A DNA stretch of 64,000 nt, taken from the NCBI GenBank assembly GCA_037013495.1, contig CM072806.1, forward strand, positions 4,340,001-4,404,000, given 5' to 3'. Origin of the DNA: Hippophae tibetana (taxonomy: Eukaryota; Streptophyta; Magnoliopsida; Rosales; Elaeagnaceae). Made by a program: the position numbers and the translations under genes. A model generated the notes under the pieces. That model worked only from the letters and a program-made list of their open reading frames with translations, was not told the origin of the DNA and made no database searches. The stretch's first letter is position 1. Each line of letters opens with the position of its first letter. This document shows positions 51,501 through 63,720 of the stretch, piece by piece.

Positions 51501-52602
51501 TGTTACTATTTTACTTTCAAATGTTGCCATTTCACAATTGATGACTAATAAACAAACAAACATCTTCAAACAATTATAACAATTAGCTACCAACCTGGTA
51601 TGTGAAATTGACCACCGTAGGGCCAGGACCAACACGGCTAACCATTGATTTCAGATTGCCCTTCCATTCTGGAGGCGCCACAGGGCCTCCAAGGGAGCCC
51701 AAAATGATGTCAGCAGCCTCAGCAGACAAGGGCATGGATGGAATTTTGGGAAATCTATTCAAAACCTCACTATCCTCCAAATCCAACCTCTCAGCACCAT
51801 CAACCCCAGCCGCCCAACCTGGGCTAAGTGGGTCCCCCAAACCCTTCATCACTGTGCCTCTCTCAAAACCCTTTCTAAACCTCTTCATCTCCTCCTCGGC
51901 GTACAATAGCACCGCTACAGCCCCGTGCGCACCAGCCTTAGAGACCACCTCACTTCTAGGCAAAAATTCACTCTTCCGTACTACCACTACACAACCACTA
52001 ACGTTCACACCTAACACCCCAAGCACACGATAGTCCTCATCCTTACCGTAGTTCACGAACACAGCCTTAGAATACGCCGACCCAGATGGCGAATAAGCGT
52101 GGTAAGGTTGTACCACGTCCTCACCAATATCTCCACCACTCTTTCGATTAAAAGAACGACGACCCACTTCATTTAGAGGCAAATCTAACCGAGTCCCATT
52201 GCTAAAATACGCCGAGAGTGAGGCGTATGTTGGATAAGAGAGGAGGGTTTGGTACTTGACCATGTGGGTATTAAGGCCTTGGTCTTTGAAGTGGGTTCGG
52301 ACATAGTGGGCAGTTTCTAAAGAGGGTTTTGTTCCGGCGAGGTGAGGGTGGAGAGTTAGAGCTCGAAGATAAGTAGCTATGGTGGAGTTTGTTGATAAAG
52401 TGAGGAACATTTGACGAAAGTGAGCGACTCTTTGGATAGTTGAAGAAGAAGAAGAAGAAGAAGAAGATGGATAATGCAGAGTATAAAAGGACAAGATGCA
52501 AAGTAGAATAATGGTGAGGAAGGTACATAAAGGCGGTGGTGGCTTTGGAATAAACATGGTGGTGGTGGTGATGGTAGTGGACTGTGAACAAATTTGAGCC
52601 AT
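45534..52602 (-). CDS. AMP1: AMP1-type glutamate carboxypeptidase II (M28B), 10 exons, complete
   Basis: Homologue of Arabidopsis ALTERED MERISTEM PROGRAM1, an ER membrane protein that limits shoot meristem size and cytokinin and is needed for miRNA-directed translational repression. Exons on minus: 52602-51595, 50143-49901, 49236-49084, 48488-48420, 47935-47848, 47342-47259, 47151-47063, 46591-46478, 46296-46162, 45716-45534 (stop TGA); all phases agree, giving 721 residues (Arabidopsis about 705). Type II membrane anchor at about residues 25-43 ([18 protein letters not shown]), then a poly-Ser tract, protease-associated domain, M28 peptidase domain and C-terminal dimerisation-like domain. 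The zinc ligands by family alignment are H366 (GNHRDAW), D376, E414, D442 and H526 (VYHTAFDN), with E413 as catalytic base; all are present, so activity is possible. Start chosen because the next part is the conserved proline-rich lead to the anchor (KPPPPLC). LAMP1-type paralogue is less likely given the N-terminus. Confidence 0.94.
46771..46987. repeat. MITE-like repeat family A (Mutator-like), AMP1 intron 7
   Basis: A 217 bp element, GGATCAATTACAAATACC at the left and GTAATTTCCC at the right. It is flanked by TTTGTGACA (46762-46770) and TTTCTGATA (46988-46996), which agree at 7 of 9 positions as a decayed 9 bp target duplication. In reverse it reads closely like 58432-58688, sharing ATCTTGATTTTATCAAATTT and TTCTTGCAAAT-CCTCC words. 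Confidence 0.65.
47975..48330. repeat. Possible MITE or inverted-repeat segment in AMP1 intron 4
   Basis: Within the intron between exons 48420-48488 and 47848-47935. The segment has complementary-looking phrases at its ends and middle (ACTAAATTATTAGACTTAAAAAT versus ATTTTTAAATCATACTATTTAAT; CACATAGGTCC versus GGAACCTATGTGTG), so a foldback is likely. Ends are not sharply defined. Confidence 0.4.
51061..51194. repeat. Imperfect tandem duplication in AMP1 intron 1
   Basis: Two copies of a 60-70 bp unit containing TTTTATCTAGTCAAT and ACTCTACCAGAACTAGTC (about 51061-51122 and 51125-51194). The second carries a 5-base insertion. No functional signal seen. Confidence 0.8.
52442..52467. repeat. 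GAA trinucleotide run encoding AMP1 poly-Ser
   Basis: The plus strand reads (GAA)8 or so; on the coding minus strand this gives a run of Ser (TCT-type) codons just after the membrane anchor. Such runs vary in length without frameshift. Confidence 0.9.
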
Positions 52603-55600
52603 TGTTTTCTCTTTATAGAAAAACCAAAATCAAAAACAAAAATGAGATAGAGATTAGAGAAAGATTGAGACTTTAAAAAAATAATTGGTTGTATGAAAAG
52701 TTGCAGTGGGACATTTTTATTGCTGGTATAGTTTCAGTGGCACCTCGGTAGTGACTGGTTGGCAGCTGTTCCTTTTCTCTTCTCTTTTCTTTTAGGTATA
52801 TTTTTGCCCAAAAGCAGTTATTCCTTTTTCAAGGGAATATTTATCATTGTGTTTTTTTTAATGGAAAATTTTATATATCTATTCTTCTTGATAAATATAT
52901 TTATATTTTTATAACATTATTAATTATAATTATATATATTTATAATAAATAATAAATATAATTTAATATAACAGTAAAATTATTTAAAAATTAATTACTA
53001 ATTAGATATTTTTTTAATGTTAGATAATTATATTTAGATTTGAGTAATTATGTTGTTTCTCAATACTCTTACAATTGGAAGACATGCTGTATTTTTATTT
53101 TCAAACTTGTGTAATGAATTGAATTTTTTTCTTGTTCTATCCTTCCCTTAATTTACATAGATAAAATTTCTCTTAATTTTCATATATATTAATCCTAATT
53201 TTCATATATATATATTTCTCTGTCTTTATTTGTTTCATGTTAAATTGGTATCAAATCAACTAAATTTTATTTTTTAAAACAAAATATCCCATTTCAATCC
53301 TTATTATTCTTATAAAAAATCAGTTCAAACAAATAAAAATTGTGTATTTTAACCTTAAAAAAAATTAATCTATAACGTTAAAAAATTTGCCTAATTTTTG
53401 AAAAAAAATGACAATGAAAATTTAAATATTAAAATTTTAAAAAAATGTTTGATTTAATTGGTAAGCTTGAAACACATAATTAAAGGTTTAATTGACATTA
53501 AAAACATTTTAGACATAATTCAATATAAATCATTCCAATATTCTACATTTTTTTATACTAAAGATGATTTAGATGATTTTTCAATAGTCTTTAACGTTGA
53601 TATATCTTCCGTTTAAGTTTGCTTGATTTTATGAAAAGCCTACAAATCTCAAAAACATCGTTTTAACTACCAAAATTTTGGTGGATGGTTGTGAAGATAT
53701 AATCCAATTCCCAAGCTCTACAGGAAGCATTTTACTATTCTTTCACGATATTATGTACCTCTTGGATCATATTTCAAGATAAAATTATTTATATCATTAT
53801 TTCATTATTTTTATCTTTACATCCTCTAAATATCTAAATATCTAAATATCTAAATATCTAAATATCTAAGAATAAAAAATAATTAAAATTTATTTTATTG
53901 ATTTATAATTAACTAGTCTGACTTCACAACATAACTTAAGATTTAAATTAAATTAGATTTAAATGAGTCAATTTAATCCCGTTATTTTATATCAAGTATT
54001 ATAAAAAATATATTTAATTTAATAATTATTAAAAATAAATATTTTAATCTAAACATTACTTAAAATTATATATTCATATTAAAATATTTTATTTTTATAA
54101 ATTACAAAAGTAAAATAATCTACCAATAAATTATATAATTAAATTGATATATTTTACATTAAAAAAATACACCTATAACGTTTATCTCCGTATTAAAGTG
54201 TATTGAAAATCTAAACATGCACTTGACGTGATTAATAAGAGATTTTTATTGAATTTGACAGGATTGTGAAATGGTAAGTAAAATAAAATCTTCTTTGAGT
54301 TAGTTTCGTTTTGTAAAACAAATTATTAAACTAATCATATATTTTAATTTATACTCAAAATTTAATTTTTTTATATATTTAAGTAAATTATATATGGCTA
54401 AAACATAAACCCCTTAGTTTCTTTTAATTTGTTTTTAGTTGGACTCAGTAAAGATTTAATGATACACGACTCTCTCTTTTTTCCTTTGATATTTTTTAGG
54501 CACAAATTGACGGTATTGTATGTCGCATTTCATTTATCAAATAATATTGATTGGATGATTTTTTTATAAGAATTTAAAAAAAATTATAATGATAAAAATA
54601 TTATTTTTTATTATTAAAAAAATTGATATATTATTTCATATTAAATATCATGTATACTTATTTAATATTATTTTATGTATTATTTTTTTTATTATAAATT
54701 TTAAAAATATTATTTTTTTTATTTTTTTTCTTCCAAAAATAGAGTAATAAGGTGAAAGGATATTTAAACAAGACATTTTTCTCAATCATAGAGCAGATGG
54801 CGACGAGCCGACGATATCATATATGGCATAATTTTCAGAAAATAAAACGATATTAATGTTGGCATGTAGTATCTGCTTTATTAAATGTTCGAATATTATC
54901 GAAAATTATTTATATTTTCTTGAACATGATCAAATATTGAGTATACTTTTAAATTAGAAGTTAGAACTAAGTAAAAATAATGAATATTTTAATGGTCAAC
55001 TTGTCATTTATATTGTTTAATATTTTGTTTTACTTAAATAATATCGTTAAGTAGCACTCGTTGATTATGTAAAATTGTTTAATGCTAATTAAATTTAATT
55101 TTTTCTTTAAATTTGTACTCATTGAATAGAGCATGAACCCAACTCAACCAACATAGATTAATCATCTTTTAATTTAAAATTAATTTTTAAATATTTTGTG
55201 TTTGTAAAAATATTAATTTTTTTTATAAATAAATAATTTATTTTTTATAATATTAAAAAATATAAATTTAACACAAATACAAACGCAATCGCCACCCCTT
55301 CACACCAAACACTACTTCCATATTGTAAATTAAATTTTTCTTTTAAAATTTTGAAGAAAATAATGCAAATTTAAAGAGACAAAATGGGAGGAAAATAGTA
55401 ATTGGTGTGAATAAAAATTTAAATATAAACGCATTAAAGACCAAATGGGAGAAAATTGCCTTCATTATTTTTTAAAATAACATTAAGCAACACAAATCCC
55501 CTTCAATATTTTGAATGGTAAGGAAACAATGAATATTTAAAGAAAACAAATATATAAACTACAATTTTAAAAGAATAATTATTTAAATGATAAGAGATCT

Positions 55601-57400
55601 CAATTAAAGGTTTAAAAAAGTAAGCCTAGATGTATCAATTAGTTAATTCCAACCACTTGATTTGAGACCTAATCTCCTACTTTAAGAAAAATTGTTTATT
55701 TTTTTTAACATTATAAAGATAATAATTATATCATATATTTATGTATTATAACATTTTAAATATATTATTATTAAAAAGTGATTATATAATAATAAATTTA
55801 ATCATTTTTATTTTGTTATCTACATTAAATATAGACTATCTTAACTTAAATAACTTTTAACTAAAATAATTAAATAATATATAAAAAAATATCAATATCT
55901 TTATATAATTACTTTTTAATAATAATATAATTAAAATATTATAATATAAGAACATGACTTAAATATTATTTTATAATAAATATAAAACTCCTACAATTAA
56001 AAAATATCAAATACCATTAATACACCATTCAACACGGATGCATGGTCATTATAATATTATAATTATTTTCTTTATATATTTTAATTATTAACTTTTTAGA
56101 TGAGTTATATTAATATTATATTTTAAAATTAAAATTAATTAAATCAAAAATTACTTTTTTTAGAGATAAAATAAAAATTATATATTTTATTAATAAAATT
56201 AAAAAAAATCATAACCATCTCTCTCCCTCCCCTTTTATCTTTTATCATGTTATTTTATTAAAAAAGTAAAAAATAAAATAAAGAAAGAAAAAGAAAAAAT
56301 GAACGGGAGATAGAATGAGTGAGAGGGAAAGGAAGGGAAAGAAAAAAAATAAGCAGACAAAGGAAGAGAAAAAGAAAAGGAGATACCGTTGTGCTTTTTT
56401 TTTAATAAATAATATAATTTCTATTTTATCTCTAAAATTATCTTAATTTTTTATAAATTTAACTTAATTGATTATACTTTTAATTATAAAATTAAAATAT
56501 ATAAATACATTTACTAACTCAATACTAAATAACACCACCACCTATTATACTAGTCAACTTAAAATTTCAAGTATTGCTATCCCATATATAATGATAAAAA
56601 GTATGTGATATATGATTAACATTTGGATTTGAAAAATGTAATAAAAACATTATTTATTTAAATAAAATTTACTAATACATGTTCAAAAACTAAATAACAA
56701 AGTATACACAAAGAGAACAATAATTCTAATACAAATAACACCAAATTATAAGCATCTTTGTATTGCTATTTTGTAGATATATATCTCCTTCACCGATCAT
56801 GATTGTTTGAAAAAATATATTAATAAAACTTTAGACTGAACAAAATATATGCAACTTACTATATCTTTCTAGATATAGGAATTATAAAAAAACACAAACA
56901 CTTAACTGATACAAGATTTCGTTACCAATAAACTAAGATATGAATACACATTATAACTTTCATAGTGAGATCTTAAAAAGAAAAAGAAAAAAAAGAAAAA
57001 AAAACATTGTATAAAACAAAACTAAAGAAATTACATAAAGAGAAAATACCCACCATACAGAACTCTCCCTAAGCAAATGTTTCCTTCCTGACCAGAAGGA
57101 AAACAATAAAGAGGAAGCTGGAGACGACAGGCGGAAGAAGGATAAATAAGTATGAGCAATTGCAATACTCACAATTTTCACCATATATTATAGGTACGTG
57201 CAATTGCAATTTGTGTAAGACTTGAGTTCTGCAACTACCGGTTTGAAAAAAATTATGAAAAATTACCTCAAATATCACCTTTAAAACTCATAACAACAAA
57301 AATAACACATTTCTTTTAAAATGTAAGAGTATGAGTTAGTGTTTGAGGTATTATTATTATTGTTATAAGTTTTTAGTGGGCTGTTTATGTTATTTAAAAA
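52603..57400. other. Long AT-rich intergenic region
   Basis: The right flank of AMP1 (first 200 bases or so) should contain its promoter; a CCAAT word on the minus strand lies near 52685. The rest is low-complexity A/T with an 8 bp tandem repeat (53826-53865) and a purine-rich stretch at 56275-56395. No coding or RNA gene supported. Confidence 0.55.
53826..53865. repeat. CTAAATAT x 5 minisatellite
   Basis: Five exact 8 bp units followed by a partial unit. Confidence 0.95.
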
Positions 57401-57550
57401 AAAAAAATCATCTAGTATATGTCAACAATCCAAGACACGAAAAAGGATAAAGAAAAGTGGGTAAAACTATCAGTTATTGTATGCAGGTATGCAACAACTT
57501 GTCTTAAATAGAAATTTGTTCTTATTGGTTCAAGACAGCTCCTAGATCCT

Positions 57551-58276
57551 TTAGATATATTTAGAAGGCCTAAAACAATCAGGTTGACAAATGCAGTCAA
57601 TAGCATGCAGTAGTTTTCTCCGAGGTCCTACTGCATTTACTCCCATATCCTTGAGCTTCTTCATGGTGAGATTCAGCAACTGAAATTTATGCAAACCCTT
57701 CCTCCGAAAAATCCTAACAAATTGTCCCAACCCCTTCGATGCTAACCATATGCTTAGCCCACCAGCTTTCTCAACTTTCCTCCCAAAATTCAGTGCCCTT
57801 AGCCTTTGATCACGAGGCATCTGGCATGGAATTAACAATCTTGTTTGCATGGTCGGTTTTGAGGATCTGGAAACAGCCAGTATTTTATTTGAATTTAATG
57901 TATGAATCTGTTTCTGATCTCCCGATTCGTTTTGGTAATCTTGTCTCATGAGCTTCGATGACAGTGGAAGGTTTCGGACAGAGGAACCATTTCTAACATG
58001 TTCTACACCCTTGTTTTTGATGTTGACTGCCTCCATTGTTGGCAAGCTTTGCTGCTTACTTGGTTCCTGATGTGTGGTTACTTGGTTTCTATCAGCAACA
58101 GGTGACAAAGGCACCAATATGGTAACTCTCTGTTTCTTTACTATAACCCAACTGCTATCAGCTTCAAGGTCATTATCCGGATCGTAATTGAAATCTGACG
58201 AGCCAATGATGTCTCTTGAAGTATTATACCCCTTTGCAGAGCTTCCAACATGCTGTTTTTGTTTTGTTTTCACCAT
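57551..58276 (-). CDS. SAM (sterile alpha motif) domain protein, 241 residues
   Basis: Single coding exon. N-terminal basic start MVKTKQKQ, then a conserved-looking SSWVIVKKQRVTILVPLSP motif (residues 41-59), a Ser/Gln/Asn-rich probably disordered middle and a C-terminal SAM domain at about 171-232 (GGLSIWLASKGLGQFVRIF ... LKDMGVNAVGPRRKLLHAI). SAM domains form oligomers or bind RNA; the plant family with this layout has no defined role that I know of. The start at 58276 is preferred over the in-frame ATG at 58339 because a splice acceptor (TAAGCAG before GTGCTAGTG) sits just upstream of it, implying a 5' UTR intron. The 5' UTR exon may lie near 59200-59450. An intron-borne MITE (58432-58688) lies in that 5' UTR intron. 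Confidence 0.82.
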   Translation of the reverse strand: MVKTKQKQHVGSSAKGYNTSRDIIGSSDFNYDPDNDLEADSSWVIVKKQRVTILVPLSPVADRNQVTTHQEPSKQQSLPTMEAVNIKNKGVEHVRNGSSVRNLPLSSKLMRQDYQNESGDQKQIHTLNSNKILAVSRSSKPTMQTRLLIPCQMPRDQRLRALNFGRKVEKAGGLSIWLASKGLGQFVRIFRRKGLHKFQLLNLTMKKLKDMGVNAVGPRRKLLHAIDCICQPDCFRPSKYI

Positions 58277-58431
58277 CACTAGCACCTGCTTACATATTTG
58301 AGACAACAGACTCACATACTTCAAATGTTTATTTTGCAATTTGCAAAGAACAATTCAACCAAAAAACAAGGAATAACCACCTCTGATCATAACAACTGAT
58401 AACCACCAAAGGCAATTGATAAATTATAAAT

Positions 58432-58688
58432 GGGAAAATTAAAGTATAACTCCAGAGGTTTTTCAAAATAGCAAAAAAGCTCCTCAAATTTAAAAAATAA
58501 GCAATTACAACCCTGAGTTATTGTTATATTATAATATCCTCCTCGAATATCTTGATTTTATCAAATTTTCTTGCAAATACCTCCTCTAAAAAGTGTTTAA
58601 AAAAATCACGAAAGGAGATGTAGTTGCTATATTTTAAATTGAAGGGTGTTTTTGCTATTCCAATAAATAAGGAATATGTAATTGACCT
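58432..58688. repeat. MITE family A (Mutator-like), exact 9 bp target duplication
   Basis: A 257 bp element GGGAAAATTAAAG ... CAATTACA-reverse end. It is flanked by the identical 9-mer ATTATAAAT at 58423-58431 and 58689-58697, the duplication length made by Mutator-like transposases. Ends are imperfect inverted repeats. It lies in the presumed 5' UTR intron of the SAM gene. Confidence 0.75.
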
Positions 58689-59449
58689 ATTATAAATCTA
58701 TTCAGGCACACAAAATGTCATGCCACCACAAACACGTTGCCGCTACTTATTGGAATTCATCTTAAACTTTCTTAGAACTTTCAATTTTTGTAATTAGATA
58801 TAAAAAAAATTTGTTAAGCCCTAATTCGATTGTTCTACATGCAGTCAACCTACTAGCAAATTTGAAAACTTGTGCATTCTCGACTCTGCAGATCCCATAA
58901 GACCAATAACTAAAACCCTGAAGACTTACAGCAAAAAATTAACTACGCTAATAATCCAATACTCGACATTACTCTAGAAACAACTACCCATAAAGTCCAA
59001 AGACATACATGAATTTAATTCAGACACTCCTCTCCAATGCTACACCAAACCCTAAATGCCTGAACTGATAAAAGGCTACTAGTTGTAGTATCAACGAAAA
59101 AGAGAGAAAAAGATAGCAACAGTGGGCAATACCAATTTCTCGATTTGAGTAGGATCAAAAGTTCACAATCTTATCAGCCCCAACCAGTAAACTCAGAAAC
59201 GGCACGGTGGACACAAATTGAAAACTTGATAACCAACACTACTCGCCATCATGCAGATGAGGACGATCACGTTCTTTCTTGGCTTTTGGGAACTTGATCA
59301 CAGAAGACGATTGGATGGTTGATTTTTTCTGATTTTTTTTTTGTAATTTATAATTAAATGGTTTATCTCGGCTTTTGGCCAGAGAAGTGAAATGATGTGG
59401 ATAAAGTTCTGTTTGGTGAGAACCGAAATGTTTATGGGAAATCATTTTT

Positions 59450-60486
59450 CATATAAATAATATAATTGAAATGAATCTTTTTCATCATATGTGACTGTAT
59501 AAATAATAACTGTAACCTTATGTTTAAAAAAATTAAGTGTAGAGAAAATGTAATACTAATATTTTAGATTATGTTATTTTTATAATTTAATTTCTTAGAT
59601 TTGAAATGTTATAATTTATTCTTAATTATAAAAAATTAATAATTAATAATTAATTATATTACTTTAATATTTTTTTATTAAAATATAACTATTTTACTGT
59701 CAAGTGAATAAACACAATTATAATATGAATTTTAACAATGATTGAATAATAAATAATATTAAAAAAATATACAAATATTCGGTTAATATTTTGTTAATTG
59801 TAACAGTTTTATTTAGTGTTTTATTAATTATTAATTTATATTTAAAAATAAAATATATATTTAAATATTTTTATATTTGAATATTTGAATATTTGAATAT
59901 TTTTATTTTTATTTTTTAAAATAATTTGATATTAAATTTATTTTATTATTATTAAAATTTTGTATTTTAATAATATATTAATTAATTGATAAAAAATAAA
60001 AAAATTCTTAAAACAATATAATTTATTCTTAATCAATATTTTTTTAATAATTAAAATACTAAATAATATTATTTTAATTTTAAAAACTAAATAACATACG
60101 CATCAACTTAAAATATATAATTTCAATTATTTTAAAACTAATATGTTGTTGCACCATTAAACACTTCAATTATTTTTTATTATTTCAATCATTTTATTTT
60201 TTAAATGATGTTTTTTAACATATAATTTTTAATTTTTATTTGGTTTCAATTTTTTTGTGTCTAATTTTATTAAAATAACATGTTAGAAATGAAACAGTTG
60301 AAAAGTAAGCTAATAAATAAAATTCCGTAGAAAGTCTAATTTGATCTATCGAATTTCTTTAACAGGTAATTTAAAGCAATTTTAGCCAAATGCACTTTCA
60401 AAACCAAATATAATGTATACACAATATAGAGAAAATTATTTGAAAAATGGATGAAAAAGGTCACATTTATTTTTATTATCGAAAAA

Positions 60487-60521
<35 letters not shown>

Positions 60522-61061
60522 AATTATAAAGATAACCTTTCATATATTAAGTTTCAATAAATCTATGTAACTTCTTTGTAATAATGTTCACATCACTATC
60601 CATTATTACTTTTATTTAAGGGGATAGAATCAATTGTCTCAATTTATTACAAAATTTGTTTTTTTAGTTTTGATCATATGTTACATCTCATATTCAAAAA
60701 TACATCTAATAATTCAAAATTAAAATTTTATCATAAAGAAAATTGAAAAGCAAAACATCAATCATCGATTGAAAATATATATATATATATATAAACATAC
60801 TATTCCTCAACCGTGAATAATATTTCTAAAACGGGAAGCAAAACATTTTTCTTTAAGAAAACTGGAAATCTGTAGAAAGAAAAAACTCAGGTAGAGTATA
60901 TCAGAATCTGTCTGCAAATAGAAGCTTTATGCAACTTCCTCAAAGTAGATAGAAGTATAACTTAAAGCTAAAACAATATATTGTATTTTGCATAATGGAC
61001 ACACAATATGTCCACATAAACGCTAAATTATAAACATAAGTTACCAAGTAAATGCCAATAA
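59450..61061. other. AT-rich intergenic region
   Basis: Separates the SAM gene promoter side from the tRNA. Contains an ATATTTGA-type short tandem near 59870-59900 and (TA)n runs at 60490-60517 and about 60776-60792. No gene recognised. Confidence 0.6.
60490..60517. repeat. (TA)n microsatellite
   Basis: About 14 uninterrupted TA units. Confidence 0.95.
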
Positions 61062-61132
61062 GCACCAGTGGTCTAGTGGTAGAATAGTACCCTGCCACGG
61101 TACAGACCCGGGTTCGATTCCCGGCTGGTGCA
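61062..61132 (+). tRNA. trnG-GCC: tRNA-Gly (anticodon GCC)
   Basis: 71 nt with a perfect 7 bp acceptor stem (GCACCAG/CTGGTGC) and discriminator A. Anticodon GCC is at 61094-61096 in a CTGCCAC loop, with a T-arm CCGGGTTCGATTCCCGG. Internal promoters are present: A box TGGTCTAGTGG (61069-61079) and B box GGTTCGATTCC (61111-61121). No intron. The sequence is that of the cytosolic eukaryotic glycine tRNA and looks intact. Confidence 0.97.
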
Positions 61133-61134
61133 TC

Positions 61135-61138
61135 TTTT
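61135..61138 (+). terminator. RNA polymerase III terminator of tRNA-Gly
   Basis: TTTT run two bases after the discriminator position and the first T-run downstream. Confidence 0.8.
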
Positions 61139-61431
61139 ATATTCTTATTACTTTTTTAAACATAAAGTAGAAAACATTTTCAAAATCTCTCCTTTTTTGT
61201 CCTTCGACACGGTAAGCAAAGCAACCATATGTTACAACTTATTGATGGAATCTATAATCAGCAATACAGAAATTTACAAGCATGAAGCAGACCAGGGTCT
61301 AAAGCACATGACACGAACAATACAGCTAAAGAAAATCCGAGGATAACATATTGTTTCCTGTCCAGCAATTTAGACTAGGCTATTTGATGGAAGCAAATTG
61401 GAAAATGAAGGCAAACTGAAGCATCAATCCA

Positions 61432-63427
61432 TTAAGAGATATGCAACATGGAGCGTAAACTGTCCATTATTGAGTCAATTGCAGCATGAGAATCACTAGT
61501 AGCTGCAAACTTGAGGTGTTTGCATGCTTCAGCTCTATCAAAATAAAATGCACCTGAAACCAAGTTTTCTTTAGGCTGTAAAGCCAACCAAATAACTGTA
61601 TCTGCACCCTCTTCACTAGTTTTCAGTTTCCCCGAAAGACTGAACATTTTAAAACAAAACAATTAAGTATTCAAAAAATGAAAGAAAGTTATAGTATTGT
61701 CAAAAATTGACATCTAGAGGACGAGTTTCATACGATTTAGACAAGCCGGGCAAGCTCTTGGCAACACCAGGTGTCTCGGCCCAACCTGGGTGCATAGAAT
61801 AGAAGCCAATCCCTTTGTTTTTATACATATCAGCCCATTTCTCTGTCAAGGCCACCTATAGAGAGTAATATGTCTGTTCTTTTACTCAGCCCAACCACCA
61901 TAACAATTGACACATGCTATAACAATTAAAGAATGAAAACTCGAATTCTCCTATGTTAAAGTTTTCAAACCTGTACTCGCTTATTTCGAGAATACTGCTC
62001 TACCCCATTGAACTTGCCATCATTGAACTACATAAACATATTCAATTGGAAGTCCCTTTAGTATCATGTTGGATTATTATTATTATAAATGATAATTCTT
62101 TTCACAAACTAGCACATACCTGTAGATCTTTGGTCAAGGGAGATGTGTACATTCCACCAGAAGAAACTGTAATAACTCTTGCATCTGGTGCAGCCTTCTC
62201 CAACAATGGCAACATCAACTCTGTTGTGGCAAAAGTACCCAGTACGTTTATGGCAAAATTTAATTCGAATCTGTAATTTGAAAATCATTAGGAATAGGGT
62301 AAAAACAAATCAAAATTTAATTGTGGCTACAAAAACCCCAAGGACCCACCCTTCTGAAGTTACTACTCGGTTATGCTCAAGCAACCCAGCATTGTTGATC
62401 TGAACAATGTGAAAATTTGTTGATGTTAGACTTTTTCCCGAGAGAGACAAGTTTGACAATAACTCCAGATAAATTTATGAGAATTGATTTATAAGATTAG
62501 AAGAAATACAACAGTTTTCATCTCAGTGCAAACCAGCAGAGAGGTATTAAGATTTGTTTCCATTTGTAATGAAACAGAATTATACTTTTTTATGAGACAA
62601 GCATATTATATTTACCAATATATGAACTGGTCCGTCCTTTGTAGTAAATTTGGATGCAAATGATTTGATATCACTAACAGATGAAAGATCACAAACCTGC
62701 AAGCCTAAACGTGAATAAGTCGATTAAGCTCAAAAACTAGGCATAAAGGGATATTACTAATTATCATCACAAATTTGTTAAAACTGAAAGAAAATGACAT
62801 TGTTTTATCAAGGCTAAAACTATGTTTTTTTGTCCCCAACCTATTGCATCTGTTGTATATATACCGCTGACCTTTCAATTGTTAAAAATGTGTCAACAAC
62901 ATATTGTTCCACATTGCACATATATCCTTGCAGTCAATTCCGTTAACAAAATTCAATTAAATCAAACATGCATAATATAAAAAGGGTATATTCATAACCG
63001 ACCCAGTACAATGGGGGCAAAAAAACAGAGTTTTCCATTTAATCAATAATATTCTTAGAAGAAACCCTGAAAAACAAAATCTAGAAGGAAGAACTAAAAG
63101 CACCTCCAAGTAAACATGTTTGTTGCCTGTTATTGACTGAATTTTAGACAGGGCAGCTTCTCCTCTTTCCTTGTTCCGACATACCATATAGACAGTTGCC
63201 CCGCTTAAAAACACACACACACACAAACAATTACTATTTTTGCAAGTAATTTTACAAAATAAGCTAAAAAATCCCAAATTCAATAGCAGGTAAGGAAAGA
63301 AGAGCACCGTGAAGCAAGGCCCTTGGCTGTAGCATAACCAATGCCAGAATTTGCCCCAGTTACCATGCAATTTTTCCCTTCTATTCCTTTTTGAATATCT
63401 TCAGCTTTGAAGTTCTTTGAGTGTTCA
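61432..63427 (-). CDS. Short-chain dehydrogenase/reductase, DHRS12-like, 3' eight exons
   Basis: NAD(P)-dependent oxidoreductase of unknown substrate. Exons on minus: 63427-63308, 63203-63104, 62696-62616, 62399-62350, 62270-62120, 62027-61971, 61855-61734, 61639-61432 (stop TAA); phases agree throughout. Classical SDR motifs are all present: cofactor-binding TGANSGIG (first exon), CRNKERGEAA, NNAG (62399 exon), catalytic Ser in ITVSSGGMYT (62270 exon) and YxxxK as YSRNK (62027 exon), followed by HPGWAETPGV. The wording matches plant homologues of human DHRS12. The first visible exon starts in phase 2, so at least one N-terminal exon (about 40 residues in relatives) lies beyond the right edge. 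I searched 63428-64000 for it by eye and saw none. A family B repeat lies in that upstream intron. Confidence 0.93.
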
Positions 63428-63533
63428 CTGTAAAACATGTACTTTAATAAAATCAGATAGGAATATACACAAAAAGGAGGGAACACAGGGAGGAGTGGAA
63501 AGATAATTCTTTTGACTTTGAAGTTTATATTAA

Positions 63534-63720
63534 GGCCCCAAAATCACAGGTGTTTGTTTTGAGTTTGGACAAAAATTGACCCAAAGTTGTGCTTTTTTGC
63601 CATGCACAGGTTATGTAAAGTCGTAACTCAAGAACAAGTTATACACATTGCACATGTTTTACACAGATTATACCCAATTTTGGAACATTTTCAGCTAAAT
63701 CTTCCAAAACGCTCGGGGCA
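63534..63720. repeat. Dispersed repeat family B, copy 3 (SDR intron)
   Basis: Begins GGCCCCAAAATCACAGG, then a TTTTGAGTTTGGACAAAAATT-like stretch and a downstream CCCAATTTTGGAAC word. It is the plus-strand counterpart of the repeats at 262-392 and 2857-2957. Right end uncertain. Confidence 0.5.

Noticed and set aside
59239-59445. 68-codon minus-strand ORF upstream of the SAM gene
   Set aside because: More likely 5' UTR or promoter of the SAM gene; composition and sequence give no sign of a real protein.
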